A DNA stretch of 27,013 nucleotides from an uncultured Acetatifactor sp. (GTDB lineage: Bacteria; Bacillota; Clostridia; Lachnospirales; Lachnospiraceae). The position numbers and the translations under genes were made by a program. Location: the NCBI GenBank assembly GCA_910587555.1, contig CAJULV010000055.1:1-27013 (forward strand), written 5' to 3'. Positions 15,561 to 24,386 of the stretch are shown here, in pieces. The notes beneath the pieces were generated by a model that ran no database searches, had not been told where the DNA came from, and was given only the letters and a program-made list of their open reading frames with translations. The first letter of the stretch is position 1; every line of letters begins with the position of its first letter.

Positions 15561-16589
15561 TTAAATAGACCGTTTCAATAATACCAGTCTGCCATATGTT
15601 TTAGGAAAAAGAATCTTAATAAACATTTTTAATTGCAGGCTTACACCCATTTTAATATAACGAGGATGCAAGACTTTAAGCCAACTTTTACTAATAACAT
15701 CAATTCTGAATTTTGTTCTACAAATACCTTTAGTGACGTTTTTATGATATTTTCTTCTTGTCAATTGATCAAACTTCTCCAGGCCTTTTATTAAGTTTTT
15801 CAAATGTATTATCTGAATCTCAGGATGCTGTTCCATATACGAGTTATAGCCTCCAGACATTGTTCTATAACAACTTTGAATTTTATCAATATAATAACCA
15901 TTTCCATTCATCAAACAGTACAATTGAAGCGGCATATCTCCATACGGAAATACGCTGAACTCTTCCTGCATGATTTGCATATGTCCTGCTCCTAATTCTG
16001 CCCTATATAAGAAACTTGAAGTATGAAATGTCCAATTTCCCATTCCAAATTCATTATGTACTAAATCCTCTAATGTAATAATTCCATCTCTAAAGATACC
16101 CGTACCCGGTGCTGTAGTATTACTTAATAGCTTACCAGTTTGATCAACAAACTGTACTTTACAAAAAGCAATAGTACACTCCGGATGTTCTTCCAGCGCC
16201 TCTGCCTGTTGCTGAATTTTATCGGAATCACACCAATAATCATCACCTTCACACAACGCGATATACTTTCCTTTTGCTTTCTCATACATAATTCTGCGCA
16301 ACGAACCATCATTTTTTGAGTATTGATTTTCAACCTCATAAACAGGTTTAATAATGGAAGGAAACCTGTTTTCAAATTCTCTGATAATTTCGACTGTACG
16401 ATCAGTAGAGACATCATCATGTACAATTACTTCAAAGGGAAATGTTGTCTCCTGCATTAAAAACCCGTCTAAAGCCCGCTCTATATAATATTCATGGTTA
16501 AATGCAGTACAGCATATTGTCACAAGCGGACTATCGAGAGCAGTTGTATCCCATTTTTCCATTATTTGCTTTTCACTTTTATCTATCAT
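15561..16589 (-). CDS. GT2 family glycosyltransferase
   Basis: A 342-residue GT-A glycosyltransferase. The nucleotide-binding part has CCTAFNHEYYIERAL, VHDDVSTD at about 53-60 and a GDDYW motif near residue 100, which stands in for DxD. It would transfer a sugar to the lipid-linked repeat unit at the cytoplasmic face. ATG at 16589 is chosen because GGAG lies 8 nt upstream. The frame extends to a GTG at 16640 that overlaps the previous gene by 14 nt but has no ribosome site. The C-terminus (KMGVSLQLKMFIKILFPK) is a basic amphipathic segment that may contact the membrane. The gene is AT-rich like the other central glycosyltransferases. Donor and linkage cannot be inferred. Confidence 0.88.
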   Translation of the reverse strand: MIDKSEKQIMEKWDTTALDSPLVTICCTAFNHEYYIERALDGFLMQETTFPFEVIVHDDVSTDRTVEIIREFENRFPSIIKPVYEVENQYSKNDGSLRRIMYEKAKGKYIALCEGDDYWCDSDKIQQQAEALEEHPECTIAFCKVQFVDQTGKLLSNTTAPGTGIFRDGIITLEDLVHNEFGMGNWTFHTSSFLYRAELGAGHMQIMQEEFSVFPYGDMPLQLYCLMNGNGYYIDKIQSCYRTMSGGYNSYMEQHPEIQIIHLKNLIKGLEKFDQLTRRKYHKNVTKGICRTKFRIDVISKSWLKVLHPRYIKMGVSLQLKMFIKILFPKTYGRLVLLKRSI

Positions 16590-16626
16590 AATTAAATCTC
16601 CATGGTAATTACTTTGTAAACCATCC

Positions 16627-17667
16627 TTACGTTTGCACAATAAACAAGCAACGAATCTTTTTACATAAACTTTTGGCTAAGAAAACAAGTGCAAGAAATG
16701 GGACAAATAGTTTATACCCTGTCATTCTGTTAAATCTTATAAATTTCATCTGCCTGCCCTCTGGTCCCGCATACAATTCTTTATTCTGTTTTCCCAGCCA
16801 TGTATCAAATCCCTTTATTTCTTCATATGCTTTTCCAGGCGCCATATTCAAATAGATTTTGTACTGTTGATAAACAGCATACTTTATCCTCAATGCTATG
16901 CTGTTTGTGACCGCTACAGGTAACTTTCCAGCATTTTTATTATAAAAATTCACCAATCTCTTGGTTACTTTCAGATGCTGATCCCGTCTCTTTATCAAAT
17001 TCTCCATACTCATACTTTGTGTCTGAGAGCCAATCAAATATTGATATACTGGGTATGACAAACAGGAAAATGTTTTTACATATAGCATTGGAAATACACA
17101 ATATTCCATATCTACATAAAAACAATTTTCGTCAATAATTGAACCCATTTGCTTTACAATACTGGTCTTAAAAGTCAAAGAATGCATATAAAGAATAGTT
17201 TTTGTGTTCAAATTATTAACACTCAATATTACATTACTCTGAACACCAGCCTGATTGGGATCAAAAAATTTTTTCTCCGCACGATTGAAAAACGAAACTT
17301 CCTGATATGGATTCAGAACCATATCGACATCGTTCTCTTCTAAATACTCTACAAGCCTGTCTAGACTTTCACTTTTAAACCAGTCATCAGAGTCTAATAA
17401 CTTATAGTATTTTCCCTGCGCAATTGGAATACTTGCATTGATTGTTGAACCATGGCCTCCATTATTTTTATTAATCAAACGTATAGAATCAGGATATCTA
17501 TCCACATAAGACTGAGCTATCATTGGGGTTGTATCAACAGAACCATCATTAATAACGATAATATCCAATTGGTTCAGTACATTGGAATTTACCAATGAAT
17601 CCAGGCAATATGCCAAATCTCTTTCTGCGTTATATGCAGCAATACTTACTGTTAAAATCTTTTCCAT
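16627..17667 (-). CDS. GT2 family glycosyltransferase
   Basis: A 346-residue GT-A transferase. TVSIAAYNAERDL is at the N-terminus, VINDGSVD gives the first acidic motif and LLDSDDWF the DxD-like motif. NNGGHGSTINA is the nucleotide-sugar loop typical of this GT2 subgroup. The second half ends with a hydrophobic segment and a basic tail (FLALVFLAKSLCKKIR) likely to touch the membrane. The start at 17667 (MEKILTV) follows GAGG by 9 nt and is preferred over the ATG at 17682. It adds one residue of the repeat unit; the donor is unknown. It is between the polymerase and another GT2 gene, and the AT-rich composition matches both. Confidence 0.88.
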   Translation of the reverse strand: MEKILTVSIAAYNAERDLAYCLDSLVNSNVLNQLDIIVINDGSVDTTPMIAQSYVDRYPDSIRLINKNNGGHGSTINASIPIAQGKYYKLLDSDDWFKSESLDRLVEYLEENDVDMVLNPYQEVSFFNRAEKKFFDPNQAGVQSNVILSVNNLNTKTILYMHSLTFKTSIVKQMGSIIDENCFYVDMEYCVFPMLYVKTFSCLSYPVYQYLIGSQTQSMSMENLIKRRDQHLKVTKRLVNFYNKNAGKLPVAVTNSIALRIKYAVYQQYKIYLNMAPGKAYEEIKGFDTWLGKQNKELYAGPEGRQMKFIRFNRMTGYKLFVPFLALVFLAKSLCKKIRCLFIVQT

Positions 17668-17747
17668 AATGCCCGCCCTCATTTAGTCTTTCAAAGCTAT
17701 TACACTCACACATTTCCACTGCAATAAATAGATTGTCCGGAAATTGA

Positions 17748-18953
17748 CTATTGAATTTGTTTTGTCTCAACCTCATTTTGCAACCGCTTTTCCCACTGTA
17801 CTCCCCTGCTTTTTGCTTCATAGGAAAATATCAGCATCGCCAAAATATAAAAATATTGATTCATTAGATATAATTCTGTATTATCTGTAAAATAAACAAT
17901 AAAGGTATATACTGTCAGCAGAAAAACAAATTCCCCCACAGGAAGCCCGAATTTTCTGATGGCAGACCGAACCATGATAACCAAGTACCAAAGCAGCCAA
18001 AGAAAAAACAATATGAATCCGCATTCGGCATACATTCTAAAGATATCACTGTGTACATTCCCCACCTGAAACCAGGGAAAGTCCTCTGTCATAATTACCT
18101 GTACTGCATTTCTTCCCAGTCCTAAAAAGGTGATTTCGTTCCTTACATATGGTTGAAGCGCCTCATAATAATACTCTCTTCCGCTCATTCCAACAGACAG
18201 TGCCGATGCTATTTCCCGAATACCAGGATTCATCGTAAATTGAAGAAACAAAAAACAGAAAGCCATGATAATAATTCCACTCCAAAACATCATTTGCTTT
18301 TTACTGCGCTCCCTCAACATTGTCATCATTATCCATGCTACAACAGTACAAATTAAGGCTAGCCACCCAATCCTCTTACCTGCCCAGACAGCCATAAGTA
18401 TAGCAAAAGTTAAAATAACAAAGCCTTTCTTTAATTTATATATTTTTTTATAAAGAATATATAAAATTATATATCCAACAGAAAAGGCCAAGTCATGATA
18501 CTCCAGGCTTATGCCTAACCCCCTTTGGGAAATTCCCACAGCTGTCTCCGCTATGTATGCAAAAATCACAGCCAGGCAGCTATAGTCAAATGCTTTTGCG
18601 CCAAACAGATAAAAAATCGATATGGCCGATAACCCATTTATAAATGTCTGTATATTTGTACTTATGAATCTTTTTTCTGTTAATCCCAGAAAAAGCAAAA
18701 CTAAAGAATATCCATAAATAACTACCTTTGACATAAAATTAAACATAAAATAAAACAAAATAACATTTCCCTTTAAACGGTCTGTGAAATGACATCTGTT
18801 TACGACATATTTAAAAGCGGCCAAAACAACAAATAAAGCCATAACATAGTAAGCATACTCGCTTTTTATTCCTGTATAGACACTTATATCTGCCATAAAA
18901 CAAAATGTCAGAGCAATTACAGGAAAAACTCCCGAAAAATGATTTCTGCTCAT
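17748..18953 (-). CDS. wzy: Wzy-type O-antigen/capsule polymerase-like membrane protein
   Basis: A 401-residue protein with about ten to twelve hydrophobic segments and one larger outside loop (around EIASALSVGMSGREYYYEALQPYV), the layout of O-antigen ligase/polymerase family proteins. The position next to Wzx and five or six glycosyltransferases supports the polymerase role, which joins repeat units on the outer membrane face. No conserved catalytic motif can be read, as is normal for Wzy. ATG at 18953 has an AGGTGAT-like site about 7 nt upstream; a GTG at 18959 is also possible. The gene is AT-rich. Alternative: a related membrane ligase. Confidence 0.82.
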   Translation of the reverse strand: MSRNHFSGVFPVIALTFCFMADISVYTGIKSEYAYYVMALFVVLAAFKYVVNRCHFTDRLKGNVILFYFMFNFMSKVVIYGYSLVLLFLGLTEKRFISTNIQTFINGLSAISIFYLFGAKAFDYSCLAVIFAYIAETAVGISQRGLGISLEYHDLAFSVGYIILYILYKKIYKLKKGFVILTFAILMAVWAGKRIGWLALICTVVAWIMMTMLRERSKKQMMFWSGIIIMAFCFLFLQFTMNPGIREIASALSVGMSGREYYYEALQPYVRNEITFLGLGRNAVQVIMTEDFPWFQVGNVHSDIFRMYAECGFILFFLWLLWYLVIMVRSAIRKFGLPVGEFVFLLTVYTFIVYFTDNTELYLMNQYFYILAMLIFSYEAKSRGVQWEKRLQNEVETKQIQ

Positions 18954-19017
18954 TTTCACATCACCTTCACTTTAATCAAAACATCACTATCCCTTCAAGC
19001 ACTTAACCGTTTGGTAA

Positions 19018-19988
19018 TCAGCAAACGGTCTCCTCTGCTCCTGTCATAACTTTTTTCAATTTCATAGCTTTATCATTATAAATATTATTTTTATCACAAT
19101 AATAAAACATTTCGATTTTTTCATTTGCAATTCGATCTGCAAAACCCTTTTTTATCTTTTCAGTAAAATACTCTTCATTTTTACAAAAATAATGATACAA
19201 TCGTATGCTTTTATCGTTTGGCAAATCATTTCTTGGCATCACTAATCTTTTACCATCCATATTTATCATATGATAGCCCATAACCGAACTCGGTAAATGT
19301 GAGTCTACCCACCCTGCAATCCTCTCCGGAATCACGATGGATTTCACCAGCTGATTCCGTTCAAACTCATCTTCGGAGCACCAGAGAAAAGAATCTATTA
19401 CCCCCCCGCCGGATAGCCTTTACGGCCGGAAGAACCAAATATAAGCCAATTAATACCAATTCCTGAAGCCTTAGGATTCCTTTCAAAAATTTCATCCAGT
19501 ATTTCTGTAAGCTTTTTATTTTCAAATAAACGATCGCACACCAGAAATTCATCTGCGTCAAAAAACATCATGTATCTATATTTGTTTTTATAGCAATTAA
19601 CTGCATCATTGTATGCATCTATCTGCCTTTTTCGTCCTGGCCACCAATGGTAAATCACCTTATCAAACTGTTCTGTCAGCTCTTTTAAATCATCCCTGGA
19701 TTCATTGTCGTATACAATTACGTCACATCCCATATTTGTGTAGAAATCAAAATATTCCTCCAGATATCTCCTTTCGTCTTTCACAATGACCACAACTGCA
19801 CACTTTTGAGTCCTGTTGTTCCCTTTCACATGTAACAGATTTTTTAATGACAGTTGAATATACTTTACAATACCAAATGGAATCAGCACGATAGAAACAT
19901 ATTTCCTCATTCGCTCATTGTCGGAATGTTCCCTAAACCTTACCATAAACTTCAATGAATACACACAACACTGTAAAAACCTTTTCAT
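19018..19988 (-). pseudogene. GT92/GT2-like glycosyltransferase interrupted at a G7 tract
   Basis: A glycosyltransferase in two frames. The start is ATG at 19988, with AGAGGG close upstream and 17 nt after the previous stop. The first part carries VIVKDERRYLEEY, VYDNESRDD and MMFFDADEFL, as in GT92-type enzymes. At codons 194-197 the frame reads GCG GGG GGG TAA and ends, giving 196 residues. The rest of the family sequence continues in the other frame: VIDSFLWCSEDEF, NQLVKSIVIP, and IRLYHYFCKNEEYF, which matches the HYxxK-type signature near the end of such proteins. Adding one G joins the halves into 323 residues with the expected P-x-G-x-V-x(3)-F segment. So the gene is OFF as written, or carries a one-base sequence error, or is rescued by -1 ribosomal slippage. 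Confidence 0.85.
19401..19407 (-). repeat. G7 tract inside the GT92-like gene
   Basis: The coding strand reads GCG GGG GGG TAA, an in-phase G_GGG_GGG heptamer next to a stop. G8 restores the whole enzyme. The remaining frame (one fewer G) meets TGA at 19367, so only one of the three frames is productive. Confidence 0.82.
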
Positions 19989-20005
19989 AGATTCAGCCCT
20001 CTTGT

Positions 20006-21022
20006 TCACGATACCAAATTGTAAAGCTTTATCATAAGCCAGATTCCAAGGTAAAATCTTTTCAGCAGCATCCCGCATAACACTCTATGGCTCCTCTGCA
20101 GTTTGAACTTTATGTCACCATATAACTGTGCATATTTCTGCACTAACTCATCCTCTCTGATTGCTTTTAGGTATTCCTTCTCCGCAGAATAACTGTATCT
20201 TCTATCCTTTCTTCCCTGTGTGATGGACCGGGCAGCAATGCCGAATACTTTCACCGCCATTTTTTTATCAAAATCATTTATTTGGGCTATTTTTTCTGTT
20301 TTTTCTATGATTTTACATACTTGCTTAAATTGAAAATAATAGTCTTCCACAAACTTTGAAGTCATCCCTACAGCACATCTATAGTAATATAATGTTTTAT
20401 TCAGGTAAGAATATGTAGAGGCATGAGAATAGATTTCTGCGGACTGAAGCGTATCTTCCCCCATATTCAACCTACGGTATTCACTGTAATCAAGATTAAA
20501 ATCCAGACATCTTCTCTTAAAGGTTTTGCACCACATACTCACACATTCATACGTTAACAGATAATTATCCAAAACCTGTGCAGAGTCCACTATTTCACAT
20601 AAGTTATTTGAAAATATATTTGTTGTCCACTGCGATTCTCTTCCTGGTTCAAACGCCATTACATTATAAAATACAACATCTGTTCCAAATTTTGAAATTA
20701 CACTCGAAAGCTCATGCAAGCAATTTTGAGACAGTTTATCATCAGAATCACAATTTATAATATATTCGCCCTTGGCCTCTCTAAATCCTCTCCTTCTGGC
20801 CAATAAAAGTCCCTGGTTTTCCTGATGAACAACCTTAATTATTTCCGGATATTTTATCCAGTATCGATTGCATATTTCGCCGCTCCCGTCGGTTGAACCA
20901 TCGTCTACAAGTATTATTTCTGCCCCTAAAGGAAAATCAATTGCTTGGAAAATAATTGACTGCAGACATTCCTCTATATAATTTTTTACGTTATAAACCG
21001 GAACAATAATACTGAACAGCAT
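20006..21022 (-). CDS. GT2 family glycosyltransferase (EpsJ-like)
   Basis: A 338-residue GT-A enzyme. SIIVPVYNVKNYIEECL is at residues 4-20, LVDDGSTDGSGEI near 38-50, and NCDSDDKLS near 90-98 gives the DxD motif. It resembles EpsJ/WaaB-type enzymes of Gram-positive exopolysaccharide loci. ATG at 21022 has GGGGAG 8 nt upstream. The longer frame of the next gene would overlap this one, but its good start lies 17 nt after this stop. The C-terminus is basic and helical, as often seen in membrane-associated GT2 enzymes. Donor unknown. Confidence 0.9.
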   Translation of the reverse strand: MLFSIIVPVYNVKNYIEECLQSIIFQAIDFPLGAEIILVDDGSTDGSGEICNRYWIKYPEIIKVVHQENQGLLLARRRGFREAKGEYIINCDSDDKLSQNCLHELSSVISKFGTDVVFYNVMAFEPGRESQWTTNIFSNNLCEIVDSAQVLDNYLLTYECVSMWCKTFKRRCLDFNLDYSEYRRLNMGEDTLQSAEIYSHASTYSYLNKTLYYYRCAVGMTSKFVEDYYFQFKQVCKIIEKTEKIAQINDFDKKMAVKVFGIAARSITQGRKDRRYSYSAEKEYLKAIREDELVQKYAQLYGDIKFKLQRSHRVLCGMLLKRFYLGIWLMIKLYNLVS

Positions 21023-21049
21023 TTATTGACTCCCCCAAATATTCATGCA

Positions 21050-21883
21050 TTAAGTTTTTAAATTAAGCAAACTTATTTTCAAGCAATAGAACACTAGACA
21101 TATTAAAATCTGGATAGTATTAAATTTTCTATACTGTTTCAAATAATATGTAAAACTATTCCTCTGAATCTTATTTATTTTCCTTTTATCCATTGATGAT
21201 TTCACTGTTTTAGAGTGATCATGTATGATGTTCACATCCTTGCAGCATACACATAAATAATTTTTTTCTGCAAGCTTTTCTGCAAGAATAATTTCTTCAG
21301 AATACAAGAATGTATGTTCATCCAGATAATCTATTTCACATAATTTTTCCAGATCAACTACCATACAGCACCCCTGCGGCCTGTATACATATCCATAGCC
21401 GCCCCGGTCTTCTATTACTCTCCCTTTCTTTCGATAAGCCAGCATTCCCAATGTCAAATCAAAAAAAGTCGGCCGTACGGAATCGCGATTATACATATGT
21501 CCGTCAGGCGCATAAATATCCGGATTTACTACGGCAACCTGATCCTCTTTGTCAAAAACATAAAGCAATTTATCCAAAATTCTTTCATCATCAAACAAAA
21601 TATCATTATTGATAATCCAGGCATATTTATAGTTTTTTTCATACGCATACCTTAATCCAACATTATTTCCGGAAGCATATCCTCTGTTTTCCCCTGTCTG
21701 TAAAAATACATATTGTCCCGATGCGTTCTCTTCCAACTTCCGTGCAGAATCGTTTGTAGAACAGTTATCGATCACGATAATATCCTTCCAGGCAATTCCT
21801 GCTTTCTCTCTGACCAGCTTTGCTTCTTTTAATGTGTCTTCCCATGAATTATAATTAAGAATTATGGCTGCCGCACTTCCCAT
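21050..21883 (-). CDS. GT2 family glycosyltransferase (rhamnosyltransferase-like)
   Basis: A 277-residue GT-A enzyme with AAIILNYNSWEDTLK, VIDNCSTNDS, NRGYASGNNVGLRYA and WIINNDILF. This arrangement (NxNxG loop, NND metal site) is typical of the dTDP-rhamnosyltransferase/WcaA-like subgroup, so a deoxysugar donor is plausible. A YRPQGCCMVVD segment near residue 155 and LYSEEIILAEKL are also usual. The start at 21883 has AGAGGG 5 nt upstream; an in-frame TTG at 21898 is less likely. Near the C-terminus a hydrophobic stretch (IQILICLVFYCLKISLL) suggests membrane contact. Specificity is inferred only from subgroup likeness. Confidence 0.88.
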   Translation of the reverse strand: MGSAAAIILNYNSWEDTLKEAKLVREKAGIAWKDIIVIDNCSTNDSARKLEENASGQYVFLQTGENRGYASGNNVGLRYAYEKNYKYAWIINNDILFDDERILDKLLYVFDKEDQVAVVNPDIYAPDGHMYNRDSVRPTFFDLTLGMLAYRKKGRVIEDRGGYGYVYRPQGCCMVVDLEKLCEIDYLDEHTFLYSEEIILAEKLAEKNYLCVCCKDVNIIHDHSKTVKSSMDKRKINKIQRNSFTYYLKQYRKFNTIQILICLVFYCLKISLLNLKT

Positions 21884-21919
21884 AAAATCCCTCTTCAAAT
21901 TTCATCCGTTATATTTTCT

Positions 21920-22915
21920 CTATTTCCTCAACCACATATAACATTTCTTCATGTGATAAAACAGCACTGCCCGCATTCTATAACTGTGCCAGGATTTCAA
22001 TGCATTTTTCGCCAAAATGCGATGTCTGAATCCGCACTTTTCAATATATCCCTTATATTGAGTAATATTTTTTCTGATTTTTTCATAGATGGTACCATCC
22101 GGTTTACTCATAAAAATCATTCTTTCCAATGTTTTAAGATTCCAGATTATATAGTCCGTACATAATCCGTCCAAACACTTCGGGCTTCTCTTTTCAGCAT
22201 CCGCTATCATCCATTCATATCCATATAACGCCTTTAGATAGTTTTCGATACCGGAATCACGAGTAATACTTGAAGCGATTATTCTATAATGATACATGGG
22301 CAGATTCACATAACAGGTTCTTTTAATCTTTGACACGATTTCCCATGTAAATACTGCATCATCTACAATAGCAACATCTGTCCTGAATACTGTCCCCTCC
22401 AGAATTTCCCTTTTCCATATCTTATTCCAAACAAAACCTTCTATGGAATTCACTTTCTCTGTCATGCTCTCCAAAGAAGCTTCTGCGCTGTTAAAAACCA
22501 CTGTTTCCGGAATAACATCATGCCTTTTGATCACCCTGATATCCCCGGAATATTCATTTTTGTAAGAGCATGCCGCTATATCACTGTCTGTGTCCATCAA
22601 TGCATTCAGAAGAATCTCATAAAAGTCAGCATCCAGGCAATCGTCAGCATCCACAAATGCAATAAATTCCCCTTTTGCCTTCTGCAAACCAAGATTTCGC
22701 GCAGACGAACACCCGCCGTTTTCTTTATGCACCGCCACAAAATTCTCATATCGCGCAGCATACTCATCGCAGATTTGGGGAGATTCGTCTTTTGAGCCAT
22801 CGTCTATCATTAATACTTCGATACTTTTACATGTCTGAAATACCAAACTGTCAAGGCACATTCTCAAATACTTTTCAGCATTATAAATCGGTATGATAAC
22901 ACTAATCATATCCAC
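21920..22915 (-). CDS. GT2 family glycosyltransferase (EpsJ-like)
   Basis: A 331-residue GT-A enzyme with SVIIPIYNAEKYLRMCL, LMIDDGSKDES, ENGGCSSARNLGL and FVDADDCLD (DxD). These four blocks are in the standard order and spacing for exopolysaccharide GT2 enzymes. GTG at 22915 sits 6 nt from a GGGGAG site and is taken as the start; an ATG two codons later is also possible. It is the first transferase after the TagA-like gene, so it could add the second or third sugar, but gene order does not prove this. Composition shifts from GC-rich to AT-rich between the TagA-like gene and this one. Confidence 0.9.
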   Translation of the reverse strand: MDMISVIIPIYNAEKYLRMCLDSLVFQTCKSIEVLMIDDGSKDESPQICDEYAARYENFVAVHKENGGCSSARNLGLQKAKGEFIAFVDADDCLDADFYEILLNALMDTDSDIAACSYKNEYSGDIRVIKRHDVIPETVVFNSAEASLESMTEKVNSIEGFVWNKIWKREILEGTVFRTDVAIVDDAVFTWEIVSKIKRTCYVNLPMYHYRIIASSITRDSGIENYLKALYGYEWMIADAEKRSPKCLDGLCTDYIIWNLKTLERMIFMSKPDGTIYEKIRKNITQYKGYIEKCGFRHRILAKNALKSWHSYRMRAVLFYHMKKCYMWLRK

Positions 22916-22972
22916 ACTTTACTCCCCTGCTTAATTTATCTCTTCTCTGTGAGAAAAAAATCAATTCCAAAA

Positions 22973-23710
22973 TCACCAGTATTTAAAAACACATTTGAGA
23001 ATCTTTACATCATCCACAAAATACCGCCGGAACATCCGCCTGGGTTCCTGCAGAAAACGGTAAAACCACTCCAGTCCCCATTCCCTCATCCATTCCGGCG
23101 CACGGCTCACATTTCCCGCCAGAAAATCTACTGTGGCACCTGCGCAGATCGAAACCTTAGCCCCATATTTCCCATAATTATCATATATCCACTTTTCCTG
23201 TTTGGGGCACCCGAAACAGACCACAAGCAAATCAGGTCCCGCTTCCGAAATCATCCGGTTAATCCGGTCCAGTTCAGCTTTGTCTTTTTCGAACCCCAAC
23301 GGCGGCGCATATGTGCCTGTTATACGGATTTCCGGAAAAGCCTTTTCCAGGTTGGCCCTTGCCTTCCGGGCCGTTCCCTCCATGCCTCCAAGGATAAATA
23401 CGGAATAGCCTTTTTCTGCCGCTCTTCTGCAGAGCAGCGGAACCAGGTCAGAACCGGAAACTTTGGCCTTTACCGGACGTCCGTGCCATTTGGATATCCA
23501 GACCAGCGGTTTTCCGTCTACCACAGCCATGTCCGCCCCGTCTATGATCTCCTTCAGATGTTGATCCGTCTCCATTTTAACCACCATGTCCACATTGACA
23601 GGGACAACATATCCCTTTCTGTCCGACACGATCATTTCCTCAATGGCCTCAACAGCCTCCCTCATATCCACATTATTAACATAAGTATTTAATAAAGGCT
23701 GCTTCTCCAT
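22973..23710 (-). CDS. WecG/TagA/CpsF family glycosyltransferase
   Basis: A 245-residue GT26 enzyme. Members add N-acetylmannosamine or a related sugar to an undecaprenyl-PP-linked sugar, an early step in wall teichoic acid, capsule or enterobacterial common antigen synthesis. Visible motifs: VPVNVDMVV, Asp65 in VVDGKPLVW (the position of the catalytic Asp known in TagA), VSGSDL, FGCPKQEKWI (166-175), GATVDFLAG and the C-terminal RAPEWMREWGLEWFYR with EPRR, which is the membrane-binding appendage. Length is typical. AAGGG lies about 10 nt before ATG at 23710. Its place after the heptose genes suggests that the polymer starts with a HexNAc-ManNAc-type linkage unit. The initiating phosphoglycosyltransferase is not in the window. 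Confidence 0.92.
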   Translation of the reverse strand: MEKQPLLNTYVNNVDMREAVEAIEEMIVSDRKGYVVPVNVDMVVKMETDQHLKEIIDGADMAVVDGKPLVWISKWHGRPVKAKVSGSDLVPLLCRRAAEKGYSVFILGGMEGTARKARANLEKAFPEIRITGTYAPPLGFEKDKAELDRINRMISEAGPDLLVVCFGCPKQEKWIYDNYGKYGAKVSICAGATVDFLAGNVSRAPEWMREWGLEWFYRFLQEPRRMFRRYFVDDVKILKCVFKYW

Positions 23711-23729
23711 AATCTGCTTTCCCTTATCC

Positions 23730-24386
23730 CTAATCTTCTAAATCTCCAAAAAACCGCTCCTCCAGCATCAGGCACAGACAATGGTAAACAGGCAGATGCA
23801 GCTCCTGAACCATATATGTCTCCTTCTCCGGCACACATATGGTTACATCAGCCAGTCCGGCCAGCCTTCCCCCGTCCTTTCCGGTCAAAGCGACTACCGA
23901 AATCCCCAAAGCCCTTGCCGCAACGGCTGCACTGACCACATTCCCGCTGCTGCCGGAAGTGGAAATTCCTAAAAACACATCCCCTTTTCTCCCGTACCCG
24001 AAAAGCTGCTGGGCAAAAATCCCCTCCGAACCCACATCATTCAAATATGCGGTGGCCAAAGCCCCATTGGCAGTCAGCGGGATAGCAGGCAGTCCGCATT
24101 CCAGGCTCTCTGCCAGCACCCTTCCCCTCTCCGGGTCAACCTCCTGTAATCTGCGGGCAAGTTCCGCTCCCACCGGCCGGGGGCGTTTAAACCCTTTCAT
24201 CAGTTCTCCCACAATATGTTCGGCATCTGCCGCCGAACCTCCGTTTCCCGCGATCAGAAGCTTTCCCCCTGACTCATAGCACCTTTCCATCACCAGATAA
24301 GCGTCCAGAATGTCCTGCCTGTTTCCGCCCAGCTCCGGATAACGGTGAACCAGCTGCTCTATCTGTCTCTTCAGCCTGTCTTCCAT
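23730..24386 (-). CDS. gmhA: sedoheptulose-7-phosphate isomerase
   Basis: Isomerises D-sedoheptulose 7-phosphate to D-glycero-D-manno-heptose 7-phosphate, the first committed heptose step, in the cytoplasm. The 218-residue SIS-domain protein shows GNGGSAADAEH at 47-57, a Glu in VGELMKGF at 59-66 (catalytic Glu region), LGISTSGSSGNVV for phosphate binding, and ETYMVQELHLPVYHCLCLMLEERFF at the C-terminal end with the catalytic His. ATG at 24386 has GGGAG 5 nt upstream. It lies 152 nt downstream of the hddC-gmhB fusion and 20 nt before the TagA-like gene, in one transcription unit. The gap before it holds only tiny open frames. Family call is firm. Confidence 0.94.
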   Translation of the reverse strand: MEDRLKRQIEQLVHRYPELGGNRQDILDAYLVMERCYESGGKLLIAGNGGSAADAEHIVGELMKGFKRPRPVGAELARRLQEVDPERGRVLAESLECGLPAIPLTANGALATAYLNDVGSEGIFAQQLFGYGRKGDVFLGISTSGSSGNVVSAAVAARALGISVVALTGKDGGRLAGLADVTICVPEKETYMVQELHLPVYHCLCLMLEERFFGDLED

